From the NCBI GenBank assembly GCA_003194525.1, contig NBIV01000161.1, forward strand, positions 1 through 64,000: a stretch of DNA of 64,000 bases, read 5' to 3'. Shown here in pieces: positions 32,757 to 46,400 of this stretch. Below the pieces are notes generated by a model. It was not told where the DNA came from. It was given only the letters and a program-made list of their open reading frames with translations, and did not search any database. A program made the position numbers and the translations under genes. The stretch is from Gracilariopsis chorda (lineage: Eukaryota; Rhodophyta; Florideophyceae; Gracilariales; Gracilariaceae). Position 1 is the first letter of the stretch. Every line of letters begins with the position of its first letter.

Positions 32757-35700
32757 ATTTGGTTAGCCTTCACATGAGTAAAGTGTTCCCCAGCGCACCT
32801 CGAAAAGATGATTACGTCATGCAAGTAGACCAGGACAAACTTCCATTTAACCCTGGATAGTATGATATACATTGTCCGCTGGAAGGTCGCCCGTGCGTTC
32901 ATCAGTTCGAAGGGCATTCGCGTGAATCGTAACAGTCCCTCGTGGGTCGTAAAGGTAGTCAAGGCCTTAGCCTTGTCATCCATTGGTACCTGCCAGTAGC
33001 CGCAATTTGAGTCCAACTAAAAACGTGCGCCTCCCCCAGGGAATCAAGACAGTCATCCATCCTCGGAATAGGATAGGTGTCCCGTTTGGTCACGGCATTG
33101 AGCTTACTGTAATCAATGCAAAACCGTACGGTACCATCTTTCTTGGCCACAGGGACAAAAGAGCTTGCCCATTCAGCCTCATTGGGTGGGGCACGTTCAA
33201 TTACTCCAGCGGTTCGCATCTTCTCCACCTCTTTCGCCACTATTTCTTTTCCTTTCAGGCCTGTCCTATAAGGCTGCTGGTACTGCAGCATGGCTCCATC
33301 CTTGAGGTCGATGCGGTGTTTCGTCACATGTATCTGTCCCAGCTTGCCACTCCATATTCCGGCAAAGTCCTTCAGGAGGTGAATGACCTGTTTCCTCTAG
33401 GGCTCGAAATTCTCACCGAGGTTAACTTCTTTCTCCCCATTGGCCAGTGGTTCGCTACTCGACGGCAGGTTTCCGAGCTGGACCTCCATGATGGTCACTG
33501 GGGCAGGTAGAGCAATGCCAAGTACCATACCTTTGGGCAGCCTGGTGGGTTTATCGCGGAAATTGCTCATCGTAACCGCGAATGGCCTATTGGGTACAAC
33601 ATTCATCACTTCATTGGCCATCAACGATAAATGCTTCGTGACCAGCTTGGAGTGATTCTGCAACGACACAACACCTGAGGATTCACACACTGCACTGGAA
33701 TCCACTTGGGTCATCGGCGGTATTACTATCGCCTTGGCCAAGCGCACCTTATTCGATACCGTCCGCTTGGGGAGCCTCGGTCTTGGGGGGGTGGCTTCGG
33801 GTCCGGGGCGTGCTCCAACAATGGCCAATGGAGGTTCTCAATGGAAGGCAACTTTCCTTTTGCCAGGATAGATAGCTTTTACATATCTATCAATAAGAAT
33901 CGCCCCTAGGATACCCTCTGCCCCCAGGTTCGGACATACAAGAAACCAAGTCCTGACCTTCAGGTGACCCAATTGGATGTAAAGCGGGATGACCCCGCGG
34001 ATACCCATTGGTCGGTGCGACGCGTCCGTTACCCTTGGCGACTTCCTTCCCTGCAGCATCCTCTCCCAGCCCAATGGTAAGACCTTAGGATGTACCAGGT
34101 TTGGGCCTGCACCGGTGTCCAACACGGCAGTGAAAGTCCGCATGGTGTTCGTTTGCAGTCCAAGGGTCCCGTGCACTTCATAATTCTCCTTCCGTAGGAC
34201 ACATACTGCGTCCTCAAGGTCTTCCCACTGGCCTACGGCGTACACCTGACTGGAGTCCCGATAATTTCCGTCCTTCGGTTCCAACTTCTTCTTTTCCTCT
34301 CGGGTTTTTCGCTCCGGCGTACTAAGGCTGTTAATGTTAGAGGAACTGCATACCCCTATGCGTCCTTCCGGGCGTTTTCCTGTGGCTCCAGTGCCACGGG
34401 ATGGCTCTGATGGTCACGGTGTTCGACCGCATCGCCGGGCTCGTCCAGCATATTGACCTGAGGTTGCTGCATGGGGGTTGTAAGGAGTGTTACGTACTTT
34501 GAACTCCTTGGGGTCCCTGTGGTTCTCTAGATAGTTGGCCTTCGGTAATAGCCTTCCGCGCAGCGTACCCGATAGTTCTTTTTTCTACAGGCCAAGACGG
34601 CCTTACGGATGTCCTCAGGCATACATTTGACGCAGTCACATGGACGGGCCATGGACAGGCAAATGAAACATGGTTGGTTGGACTTCGTAAAGATATCCTT
34701 TTTCAGGGCCACTGAACACAATTTGGGAGTATCCGGAGCGGATGGCGTGGTCGTCCCTCAGGTCAGAACCGATCGGGGACCAGATGGGGCCGAAGAGAAG
34801 CTCACTACGAGTGCGTCTGCAGTCTGCAGCTTCAGAGTGTCCATAGACTGAGTCCGTATCGGCCTGCGCCTAGATCAGATGGGCACTTCCTCCCTTCGCC
34901 AGAGGTCTGGCGAGTCTTCTGGTGTCTACATCACCCACACGATGGGAGGTCATATAGGTCTTCCCGTATCCTTCGGCGAACGTCAGCAGCTGACGTAACG
35001 AATGGTACGGATGGGCGGTGTAGTGGTTATGGACGTGGGTCCGTATGGCGGGAAACAGACCTGTGATAAAGTATCGCTTAAGCCGACCTTCGGAAAAAAC
35101 GTTTCCGCAACGGCGGACACGTGTCCAAATTTGGTCAGCGAAGTCCGTTTCGGTCACATTGGAATCTTGATGGTATTCAATGACGTCCTGATAGGCGTCC
35201 GTTATGTGGTCATCGGAGGCATAGGTCTCCAATAAATAATTAATGACCTCAGGATAGGTTCTTAAGAGCTCCCTGTCACGGGCATCCACAGGATTGGCCG
35301 AGCCAGATATCTTTGCAACCACATGGTCTTTTGCTTGACCACTGAAAAAGAACTGAAATAAATGCATAGCAGCTTCTTCATGGATACCGTTCTGGTCGCA
35401 GGCCACTTGGAAGAAACTCAAGAACCTGAGCACTGTAATGGGATCCTTTCCAGAAAACTTGTCTTGGATGGTTACTTTGCATCCTCTTGGCCTACCTAGC
35501 AATATTCTTGGCAACAGATGAGGTGCACCGCTTGGACCGATCCAACAGGCGGTACGTTTCCACGTCCAAGACCTTCTGGAAAAGCTCGTTAATCGTGGCC
35601 AATGGTCTGAGGCGCCGAACGTCTGCCTCATCCACATCGGTATCGGAAGTGCCAGAGGAGTCCGAATGGTAGTCATCAGTGTAGTTCGAGTGGTCTCTCT

Positions 35701-36678
35701 TCCGATGGCTCGACCTCTTTGACTATCGGTTTCTCTTCTTCTTTTTCCTCTGGTTTTTGGCACTTTCATAGTCCCACGATACAGGCTCTTCACTACTCCG
35801 ATGGTATTCCGCGCCATGCAGAATTCCATATTTACCAATGGGCTCATCTCCCGTGCGGCCTTTCTGCCTCTAACGTCTCTCTACCCCAAGCGGTGGATGG
35901 TCCAATGGACGTTCCTGATGGTTTCCCAGGCGAAGGGCAAATTCTGTAGCTGCTCTTTGGGGTCCAGTCTTGTCTGATCGATGGAAACCCGACGGTCTAC
36001 TTTGAGGGACAGCTCAAGAGCTGTCGAGTTGGCCTACCTGGCGTGTGATTTCCCCCTGGATGGTCGTGGCGATTGAAACCACTAGGACATCCGGGTGAAC
36101 AACCTGAAGAAGTAGTCGGTCAGCCAACATGTAGAGGCGGTCGCGAAGTGCCCTATTCAACTGGCCCCTTAGGAATTGCCCCACTTGGTCTTCACACCAA
36201 GAACGAAGTTGCGGCCATAGGAGAGCGGCGACCTCGTCCACCATTTGGGCATTGGGAGCGAGTGCGGCTGGGTCCTGAGGCTGTAGTGCAATATTATTTT
36301 GTTCGACCGGCTGGTTCAACTGTTCGACCCTCTCGCGAAGGGGAGCGACCAATGGCGACTCCCGGATGAGTTGTTGGCGGTTGTCCACTGGGTCAATCCT
36401 ACAACCACCGGAATGGCTGCGCGTGCTTCTATGATCACTCTAACTGTCCCCTCGGGCGGGTACCGGTGCAGGAGGGTCCGAAACAGCCACAGCGGCTGCC
36501 GGGGTTCCTTGCTGAGGGTCTGTTGTGGGGTTATAGTTTTCGTTATCCATGAGGTCGCGGTTGCTTTCAAGTCAGAAATGACGAAAAGTAGTCCAGTGGT
36601 AGAAGTCCTATTCGACTCACTTCGGTCTTAAGATTCCAAACGGCTCTCTTTGTAGGCTTCTAGATCGGGAGACCATAT

Positions 36679-37208
36679 GTAGTAGAATACTAGTCCAGAG
36701 GCTAATTAGGGAAGTATTACCTACTAGGGGTAGCGGAGTCATAGTACCAGCTACTACGGTGACAGTCAACTATGGTGTAGTTGTGTCGTTGACGCCTTCT
36801 GACCTGCAGGCGCAATGGGCTGGCGATATCTGAGGTCCTTACCGGTCGGGCGCACTCGTAACAATGGCTTGGAAGCCTGTGTCCGCTGGAAGCTGGAGGC
36901 GGCTAGAGGATGGAGATGGTACTTGACTTTACTCCTCAGTGGCCGGCTGCACTCGAGCCAACTAATATAGTCGGCGAGGCGCTCTATACCACCGGTACCT
37001 ACTACTAAAAAATTAAATAAAATACTACACTATTCTACCGTGCCCTGTGCTGCAGTGCCAGGTACACCGGAGGTCACAACTCAGATCACAATTATCTCCG
37101 ACCCACGTGGCTAATATCGACACGAGCCAATGGTCCTCTGGTCCTTCGTGCACCTCTTCGGCACCCCATCTTGCCAGCCATCTGACCTTAGGGCTATTGT
37201 AATACACA
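36679..37208 (-). repeat. Right (5') LTR of the old chromovirus
   Basis: Starts TGTAGTAGAATACTAGTCC two bases from the primer-binding site (minus strand TGGTCTCCCGATCTAG). It contains an AT-rich segment of about 40 bases near 37005-37045 that the left LTR lacks. Confidence 0.88.
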
Positions 37209-40200
37209 TATACTACATGCCACACATAAAGAAAAACTTTACGCATTCCAATCATTAGCCAAACAAGATAGTAATAACAGAAAGCAGCAAAGAACAAACT
37301 ACCTTTCAATAGACGTGAATCTTGGAAAACGTTAAAGGTAACCAAAGACCTCTCGTCTACTGGGTTTAGCCCGACTACCCATTCAACAACGCCTGGATGA
37401 AACAACATGAAGTAAAACAGAAAATCAGTACGCTAGGATTGCTATAGAGCAGAAATTGTTAGATACCAAAATACAAAGATAAGAAAAGACAACGGCTGCG
37501 CGTATAAAAATGGTTCAGCGACAAAAATGAGCTAATGAGAATATAATTAGGAGAAAAAACTAGGTCAGCTAAGAACGGTGCCTACGAGAACAAGGAGAAT
37601 GAGGAGGAATTTGTTTGGAAGTTATAATCGCGAAAACGCTTAAGTCGTAGAATGAAAAAAAAGCACAAGTCAATGTATGCAGGCTACATCTATGCTCAAT
37701 ATGAGTTTAGGAGGGCTGAAACTTGAGTTTACTCTGGGAAGGTGGCCGAGTAGGAAACAAAAGCCAGCTGTGAAAGTCGTTGTGAGTAAAACCAGTGCGA
37801 AGTATGATCTACTAACGGATAGTGCGATGTACTGTCTGATAAGGAAGAGAATCGTAGTAAATAAATATGTACCTTGAGGCAGTTAACTACACGACAGGGT
37901 GTTTATAGCCAAATACATATTATTCTACACAACCCAAATGTTAAGAGGGCCAAAGTAAAACAAATTTTATGGCGAGTCTATCCTGTTGTCTTTGCCACTA
38001 TGTTGTTGTGTCAGTCATCTTACGTCAAGCAAAGCCCTTTAATAGAGCGCTCTGGCACTCTAGTTTGTGCGCATGAAATAGAAATTCCGCACAATCCTCT
38101 TTTCAGCGGTTGCGACACCGGGCGGTCAAGACCACCAAAAGAATAACGCTTCGTCAATTTTCATCTGTAGAAACTTGTAATTGAATGGTATTTTCATGCG
38201 ATTTAATTCATTAATGCACACCCATGAAATCTCTTAGATACATAGCAGTGCTGTGACGAATTGAGAATTGTCCACATTGTTGGCCTTCGTCGCCAGCAAG
38301 GTCCTATATCGTCCGATCCCAAAATCTTACACATACTTCATGAAGTTCCCTACGCCCTTGCAACCCGCAACATTCGGCGAAATATGGCTCCAGTTGATAT
38401 GTGAGAACCAGAAGTGCGTGAAGAGTACCGCTGCACAAGTGCAGTCCAAAAATATTGTACACGGGAAGACGGAGATACGCAACATGCAAGGCTACTTTTT
38501 TTGGATTTCCATGCTTCTCAAGAGGCTCTAGTTCCTTTGAAGTAGGGCATTCCGCAACAAAGAACATCTGAAAGTTATCTCCTCATCAAAAGTACCAAAT
38601 GCGACAGTTGTGAGCAACAACAACGTTTCTGAAGCCCAATGACTGAGCTTTGATCAATAGCGTTCATTTATGGCCCAACGTTTCCAGTACGGGTCCCTTC
38701 ACTGAATTGCACGAAGTCAAGAGGGTGATTCCAGCGACTTAATTTTTCTTGGAAGGACTACATGATGCAAAACTGTTGTAGTGTCCATACAAATATTAGC
38801 CCACTGAGATGAAAATTGACATCTTATACATTGCAGAGTCAGTTAGCAGTTGGCAACGAAAGTGGACGTGAATTAAATTATGTGGGATAATTTTGGTTCA
38901 TATTTTTTTCTTTTAAAACCATTTCTGGGACGCTTTGTGCTTAGTGCAGTGATACTGTGAGCCACTGACCAGCAAGGAGGCACAACGCGGGTTCTCCCAT
39001 TTCGGTACTGTTCCACGTAGTTCGGTTGCCTAACTAATTATACTTTTAATTCACTAAGAGCATCACTAACAAAAGACCTAGAAATCGTATCCCAAAGGTG
39101 CCAAATTCCTAAATTTCGCTTCGGTTCACATCTGCCATCACTATCAGCACTGCCCAAATCAAAAGCGCTGCCTCGAACACTTTCAAGTACAGAGAGCATG
39201 CGCACACTCTCTGCGCTTCCTCATGATGAGCGACACATCCTCCGAAGACCAGTTCATCAACTTCACTGACGAAGAAGAACAAGCTGCAGCCCACTGTATC
39301 GCGTCTATCATAGCAGTTCTGCCAACGGCCATTCGCCACCCAGAAACACACGGAGGTCGTTGGGAAGGCGAGGAGCATGCAGTTGCGAAGACATATTAGG
39401 GTTGGCGTTTCAGTTTGCCTTTGGTGCCAAATACAAGTGGCAAACGTGGGGAAATCGTGGCGCATCATGTTTGGTGCTTCAGTTTTGGTCGGAACCCAAA
39501 TCTCCGGCTATATTCATTCCGAAATAGCGTAGAGTTTAGGTCGCAACCTAAAATTTTTAGGTTTTGTGGACTTGATAGAGAAGCATTCTGAAGCTGGAGC
39601 CCAAATATATAGGTACTTGTGTCTTTGTAAGAGATGCTCTAAGTACTTTGGAATGCTAGTCACACTCCGCTACTATGGCGTAGAACCATACTAGTCGAAT
39701 CGCACCCAATGCATGCCACGTAGCACAGTGCAGCTGAGGTTGAGCCTCACTCACCCTTAAGGTGGGTGCAGCACTCTTCACCAAGCATGGTAACGCTAAG
39801 CACCTCTTGGCTAACCGTTATAAAATTTGAGTCCTTACACATCAAAAATAAATTGGCCAGAATGTGACCGGGATGTGGCCATTTAGCAACTTGGAACAGT
39901 TTATATTATGCGAATAGAATTAAGGTCTGTCTTTCCATCACTGTGGCCATAATTAGCCATTCTTTGATCATAGTTGGCAAAATGTTTTAGAGCCGGAATT
40001 GTTTATCTTCCTTTAATATAATTTCTTCTAAACATTGAAATTAAACGGTGCCATATCGGTTACATTTCTGCCAACTTTGGGCCATTTATCATACTCATAG
40101 GGGTTAATTCAGTCAAATTTCTAGGTTACTTAAGAGTATGCAGGCTGTACTACAATACCTGCGCCATACGACCAACACTATCAATTGGTCACGGTCAGCC

Positions 40201-41099
40201 GGCCTGCCTGTCTACCTCGCACTAATAATTGTTTGATGCTGCCAAAACCGTTCAGTTACCATTCTTCCATCCCCTTCATGTTGAGCTCTTGCCGTGCTAC
40301 CGCCAAAGGGATCGAATACGGACTATTCCGTTGGCTCTTGTCACCGGATGGATTGTACCATATTTTGGTCTCCCTACCTCAACTTCGAAGTACACCTATT
40401 GGTTTGAGAATGACGTTTTTCTAAGATGTGAAGTTGGGGCACCATTTGGTTTGAGTGATCACTAGGAGCCTTTTCGTGAACCATCATATCGCCAATTGGA
40501 TATGTACCAACCGAAAGAAAGGTCCAGAATTTCATCAAGCCGAGAGAATGGCGTGGGCGCGTACCAGGCATTCATCGAACGAATACTGGACAACCCGGAG
40601 GAACGTTCACGATGAAGTACATTACAGGTCTATGCCGGTGACGGGAAGCAGACGGTGTGGCATACTGCTGTCCTGGTAACCAATGCCGTAGAGACCACGT
40701 TTCTGGTCAGGCTGAGGACCGGTGCCACATCTGAACAATTGGTAGAGAACAAGGATGAAGGCAACTGTAAGGTTTTGGTACACAAGTTGGACTTGAATAG
40801 AGATAGTATGGTAATTGACAAAGCTGATCACGACCTCGTTGATCAAACAACAACGTTGGTTCTTCAATTTGTCTAGCAACAGGATCAGAATATGGAGAAA
40901 ATTAAAAAAGGCTCTGCATGAACACCAACGGTTGGCCCTGCAGACCCCTCAATTCGTCCCGGGAATGGTGTCAACAAACAACGGTAGACCACACGATTCT
41001 TCGGTTACGAAATGTATCCAGCCACTCTCTCCCATAAACTAAACTTTTGAAAAGCTTCCCGACCCTTTCTGAAGAGCGCAGGCGCTCAAAAACGAAAGC
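37209..41099. other. Gene-poor stretch with possible weak coding relics
   Basis: Mostly AT-rich sequence. At 37.7-37.86 kb a plus-strand KYDLLTDSA segment recalls the KYNVLTELA segment after the zinc knuckles of the 10.4-kb fossil and may be a gag scrap. At 40.2-40.9 kb the plus strand has coding-like blocks (for example VETTFLVRLRTGATSEQLV) without a recognised family. Nothing here is called as a gene. Confidence 0.35.
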
Positions 41100-42060
41100 A
41101 GGGGTGTTTGCACTTTCCGGAATCAACTGGTAGAGCCAAGCAGGGCCCTTGTGGAGAAGAAATTGGTAGTGGTGGTTTGTCAAGCTCGAAGAATGAGCGC
41201 CGGCTGAGAGAAAAAGAAAAGAAGAAAACCAATGGGAGAAAGAGAAAGGGCCGTCGCTCACATTTCAACTCCTCGGAGTATAGCATTAATAAAGAATCTT
41301 AAAACGATGCAGAGAACTGTAACAGAAGGAGACAGAAATATGGAAAAAGTCGTCGGAATGAGAAGATGAACCGTAATGGTAGAACCTAACGGAGTGACCC
41401 ATCCGATGGCAATATTTCATATACGAATTCAGACCTAGTCTATTCAGCTGCTGAATGTTCTGTTCATCAAAGTGTTTGATTACAGACCTTAGAGGTTACG
41501 GAACCGAGCTTTTGAGTATACCTTGCAGATGACCCAGAACTTAATTAAGCACTACAAGACCCCTCATTTGCAAAAAGATTTTAAGATTTTCGAAGGTGAT
41601 GATTTAATTTCCATCATTGACTTCTTCTAATGGTTCAAAATCGTTTTAAACCGAGATGGGTTTTTAGAATGGGCCTTTATATGGGTCTTTCAGGTCCAGT
41701 TGCAGAAGCAGGGCACAACCCTGCTCTACAATATGATGCAAGGGATTACCATGTTGGTTGACTAGTATCAAACAGATATGCTTCGGACCTATCGAAAGGT
41801 TTTCAAATACCTTTTGGAAGGACTGCTTGGAAGAATTTCTTAGCGGATAACCAAGAGGAAGCAATTAGTTCGCAGTTGAGAAAGCACCTAAGGAAAAGTC
41901 GGAAAATGGAATTCAATGGGCTGGAGGGGTATTAGAAGGGTTTTTGAGATACTTACACAGCCGTACGAAGATAGCCCAGTGTGGTTCCCAATTCTCGTAA
42001 GGATAAACCGGACCGACGAATCCTGTCTAGGATAACCTCAGCAATGGCCGTTAGTTGACC

Positions 42061-43265
42061 GAAGTATGGCAGAAATGTTGCAATTTAGCTTCAAATTTTC
42101 GGCAGAATGTGTATGTAGCGAAGGTAAACAAGTTTGGCTGTAAATAATTTGACCATAACGTGGCCGACATATGGCAGAAATATGATCCATAGCGCCAAGT
42201 ATAATTTTATTTTATTCAATTTATACACGTTTTCCCAAACTTTGAAGCTCAATGAAAATATTTTGATCGTGCTTCGGCAATTTTCGCCCATTTTCGGCCC
42301 TTTTTGATGTTAATAGGGTAGATGTAGATTATTCGCCACCCTTTGATGACAGGGCACACGATGTCTTAGCAGTTACATTCTCGGTTCTTTTGGTACGCAT
42401 CCGACTCGCCTCTGCGTCGCTTCTTCCCTCAATTACCTGAATTTTGACCATCGTAATCTAAACCTTCATAGTATCTACCACGCCCGCTCAGGTATTCGTC
42501 TCTGACCAACACGTACTCAAAATATAACCAATGAGAAAGACAAAGTCGCCATTTCAACCGCCTTTGTATCAATCCGCACCAGTCCAACACATAGATAAGA
42601 CGCCACAGCGCCGAACTTGGATGGCTTAAAGAAATGAGACCACTGAGAACCTCGTTTGTTGGTTTTTTCTATCACTTCAACATTTTCTTATACATATCCG
42701 AGTGTCATCTTAAGGTCTACCTGCAATGGTAGAGGTGCGTCAGAGAAACTGATATGCAATACTTATCCACGTCGGTAGAAACCGATTGGTTCATGACAAG
42801 CAATCCATTGGAAATCAACAGACCATAAAGATGAGTTGCTGCTCAAATGACCTGCAGCAGGTAAATCCTTTAAATGTATGCGTAGAAAGTCATTCTTAAT
42901 ATCCAACAGCATATCTGAGGCACAGAACATATCCATACTACGCACATCCAAGGTTTTCTCAGATGTCCGAGTGATGCCCAAAAGCCAAGGATACTGCTTG
43001 CAAGGTAGTTTCCTTGATGTTTGAACATCACTTCGGCATTCAAAATATTTGAAGAGAGAAACTTCAGACGTATGATGGTTCAGCGCATGCGTTACTATTG
43101 GATACTAACCGTGATGCATTCTGCGGATAATCAAATGATATGCTTCCTGTACATCTTATGCGCAAAGGCCTGCTTCGCTGAGCAGGTTAATAGAGTTGAC
43201 AACGCGTACTCGGAAAAGAAGGCTAGTTACGTGCCATTGTAGTCAGAAAACGTCTAGAGGTTTAC
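42061..43265. other. Decayed stretch left of the young chromovirus
   Basis: It lies inside the span of the old plus-strand relic but shows no clear domain. A minus-strand frame of 72 codons at 42763-42981 is not recognised. Confidence 0.3.
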
Positions 43266-43466
43266 TTCAACAGTGGATGTGAGTTAATGGCAACTGGGTC
43301 GATGGCCTCTTTACTAGGTATCTTCTGCCCAAACAAGAGCGCTTAAATAAGCATTCAATCTACAGTATCACGCCCTTTGGATATCTTACTGACACAATCC
43401 GAATTACTTGACCGATTTGAGTTCCATTCCGACGACCATTAGCAACACTAGAATATTTCTGTTGCA
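43266..43466 (-). repeat. Left (3') LTR of the young chromovirus
   Basis: On the minus strand it starts TGCAACAGAAATATTC and ends CTGTTGAA, an imperfect terminal inverted repeat. Aligns end to end with 47911-48111. Confidence 0.93.
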
Positions 43467-46400
43467 CCATTGTCCTCCACAACGATTAGCGCCACCCTCA
43501 ATGTAGATGAGGCAAAAGATTATTGCGTACAATGTATTCGTGAAGAGCTTTCGTAACAGTACCATCAGAATCCACGAAATCCCTCGTCGGTTGCCATTCG
43601 GCGTCGTGTGTCCTAGAATTCTGCATAAGCGTCAACCATTGATAACCAAGTCCACGTTTCCGATGAGCGAGGATACGAGAGACATTGAACAGAGGTGTGG
43701 AAGAGGTAGAGTCTACAGGTACTGGAGCAGTCGGCATTGCCTGCGCAATGGAATCAGGCTGCCTTCGATGAGGTTTGGTATGCGAGACATGGACAACCGG
43801 GTGCGTTCGAATGTGCAGCGGAAAGTCAAGTCGAACCGCATTCTTTCCGATCAGTTACAAGATACGAAATGGACCAAACCGACGAGCGGATAGTTTAGAA
43901 GACGCCTGCGCTTTGCTGTAAGAATCCTTAAACAGCTTCCGGGATACCCAAACGTCATCCCCAGCTACATACTCTGGTCGTTTGCAGTGAACGCTTGCTT
44001 CGGCAGTCTGGCGCGCCTTGGCTAGTCGGTGCGCATATTGTGCATCGGACATGACGGTAGTGAGGCGGTCTCGAAAGTCACTCAAACTTTCCACTGCCGT
44101 AGAAGCTTGAAACAAAACATCCACAGGAGCTTTGGGTTTCCATCCAAGGTCAATTTCAAAAGGAGAGAGGCCAAGATCTTCAGAAACTGCAGAATTGTAG
44201 GCAAACTCAGCACTAGGAAGCAGTAAGTCCCAATCATCTTGCTCAAAGGAGCAAAAACAGCGAATATAGTTCTCTACCATACGATTAATAACCTTCGAAG
44301 CACCATCAGTTTGCGGGTGACGCGATGAAGACATGCGAAGTGTACCGCCACAAAGAGACATGAGACTTTGCCAAAAGGTAGAGATAAAACGTGGGTCTCG
44401 ATCCGATATGATAGAATCAGGCAGGCCATGATGCGGAAAGATGTTGTTGAAGAAAAGCCGAGCAAAATCGTGGGCTTGGTCGGTCTCCTTGCAGGCCACA
44501 AAACGAACTCGTCGGGAGAGACGATCTACCCATGTAGAAATGCTATCAAAACCTCGCTCAGTTCGGGGTAACTTCACGAAAAAATTGGTAGCCACCAGAC
44601 CCCAGTGGCGAGTAGCTACTGGTAAGGCCGTCGGATCATTTAGTGTTTGGCCATGAAAATCCTTCTGTTGCTGGCAGGTGCCACAACCAGCGCAATAACG
44701 AGCGACATCCCGGTCTTGTGTTTCCAATGGAAGTCTTCCAAGCGAGCCAATGTCTTCGCGAATGCAAAATGACCTCCAGCCTGAGTATTGTGAGCGAGCT
44801 CGAGAACCGAACGGCGAGCCTTCGAAGGAATACACAGGCGGCTGCCATACAATAAACGCCAGTCATCAAGTCGGAATGAAGGTATCAGCGTCTCTATACG
44901 CTTCTTCTGCTTAGCATCCTGTGGCCACACTCCTTTCAGCGCAGAATATATTGGTCCAAAGTGCTGGTCCGAAGCATACTCCGCAATATCCTTCTGCAGT
45001 AACGAAAAGGTCTGCGGCGTAGAAAGCAGATTTTACAGCTCAATGCGCTGCGGAATGCGAGACAATGAGTCACCTAGGACGTGGATCCTACCTTCTTGGA
45101 GGTTCACCTCCCGGATGTTAAAAGACGCTAGGGTGTCCAACCAACGAGCTTCCCGTCGATTGAGTTGCTTCTTAGTGAAGAAGTGCTTAACTACCTGATT
45201 ATCCGTAATGAATTCAAAAGAAGACCCCTCCAGATAACAACGGAAACGCTGGACGGCGAAGATGAGACCCAAAAGTTCCCGTTCATTGGCGGTATAATTC
45301 TGTTCTGGTTTGGTCAAACGGCGCGACATATACGCAATTGCACGCTCGCCACCAGAATCATCATATTGAGTGAGAGTAGCACCTACTGCGGTATGAGAGG
45401 CGTCTGTGTGAACACGAAAAGGGCGACTCCAATCAGGGGGCATAAGCACGGGAGCAGTGCTGAGCGCATCTTTCAGGTCGCGAAAGGCTGCAGACACTGC
45501 ATCATCCCAGCCTCGAATGCCAATGCCTTTCTGCGTGAGACGAGTCAAGGGGGCCGCACGTTCTGAAAAGTGGGGAATAAACCAACGGAAAAACTGCACA
45601 AGTCCAACGACGCTACGAACTTCCGTAAGGTTCTGAGGAGTGGGCCAATTTTCTATGACCTCCATCTTCTCAGGATGGACACGAATGCCATTGCGATTGA
45701 CAACAAGCCCCAGAAATTCCGTCTCGGGCTTCAAGAATTCACATTTCTTGGGGGAAGCATACAGCTTATGGTCCCGAAGCCGCTGCAAGACCGCGCGAAT
45801 ATGTGCGAGATGCTCTGTACGCGTTCGGCTGTAAATGAGTATATCGTCCATGTACACGACCAGAAAGCGATCATGTTAGTCGTGAAAGACCCGGTTCATA
45901 AGTCCCTGAAACGTGGCTGGGGAATTGCAAAGGCCCATAGGCATTACTAGGTACTCAAACTTGCCATACTTTGTGTTGAACGCAGTCTTTTCGATATCAC
46001 TAGGACGGAGCCGGATTTGATAGAACCCAGTCTTGAGATCCAACTTAGAAAAGTAGGAAGCCTGGCCTAGTCGATCAAACATCTCGTCGCAACGGGGGAG
46101 GGGAGCACGGTTACGCTTGGTTATGCGATTGAGAGCACGATAATCAACAACACCGCGAAGCTCCCGTCCATTCTTCACAAAAAATAAAGGAGCGCCATAC
46201 GGGGAGTTGCTAGGGCAGATCTTGCCAGAGTGAAAGAGTTTATCAACATAGGCCCGGGCAGCAACCAACTCAGCCGGAGAGAGCTGATAGAGCGTTCGAT
46301 ACGGAGGCTTCGATCCTGGGACAGTGTCAATCGTATGCTCCACATCGCGCTCTGGAGGAAGTCCGTGAGGCAATTCCGCTTGAAAAACATCTTCAATTTC

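Larger units (their letters stand above)
26580..37208 (-). mobile_element. Old, full-length but broken Ty3/gypsy chromovirus with antisense ORF remains
   Basis: Two LTRs in direct orientation (26580-27071 and 36679-37208) bound a leftward element of 10.6 kb. The LTRs differ at roughly one base in eight by eye, and the right one holds an extra AT-rich segment of about 40 bases, so the insertion is old. A primer-binding site almost identical to that of the first element adjoins the right LTR. From right to left come gag (about 34.8-36.5 kb), protease (about 33.4-34.3 kb), RT and RNase H (about 32.0-33.3 kb, with SSLGEAHVFS and VYLHDVIIFS blocks), integrase (about 30.6-31.8 kb) and a chromodomain relic near 30.15-30.3 kb. 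Remains of the antisense ORF lie on the plus strand at about 27.7-29.35 kb. It has around ten breaks. Flanks TATAT and TATAC may be a slightly decayed 5-bp target duplication. Confidence 0.9.

Noticed and set aside
39200-39600. Possible PIF/Harbinger-type transposase scrap (THGGRWEG..., then FGRNPN...)
   Set aside because: The resemblance to the HGGS and FRRRFRM segments is too weak and too broken to call.
40180-41050. Coding-like blocks on the plus strand
   Set aside because: Several frames look protein-like, but none matches gag, integrase or any other family I know; left as unassigned.
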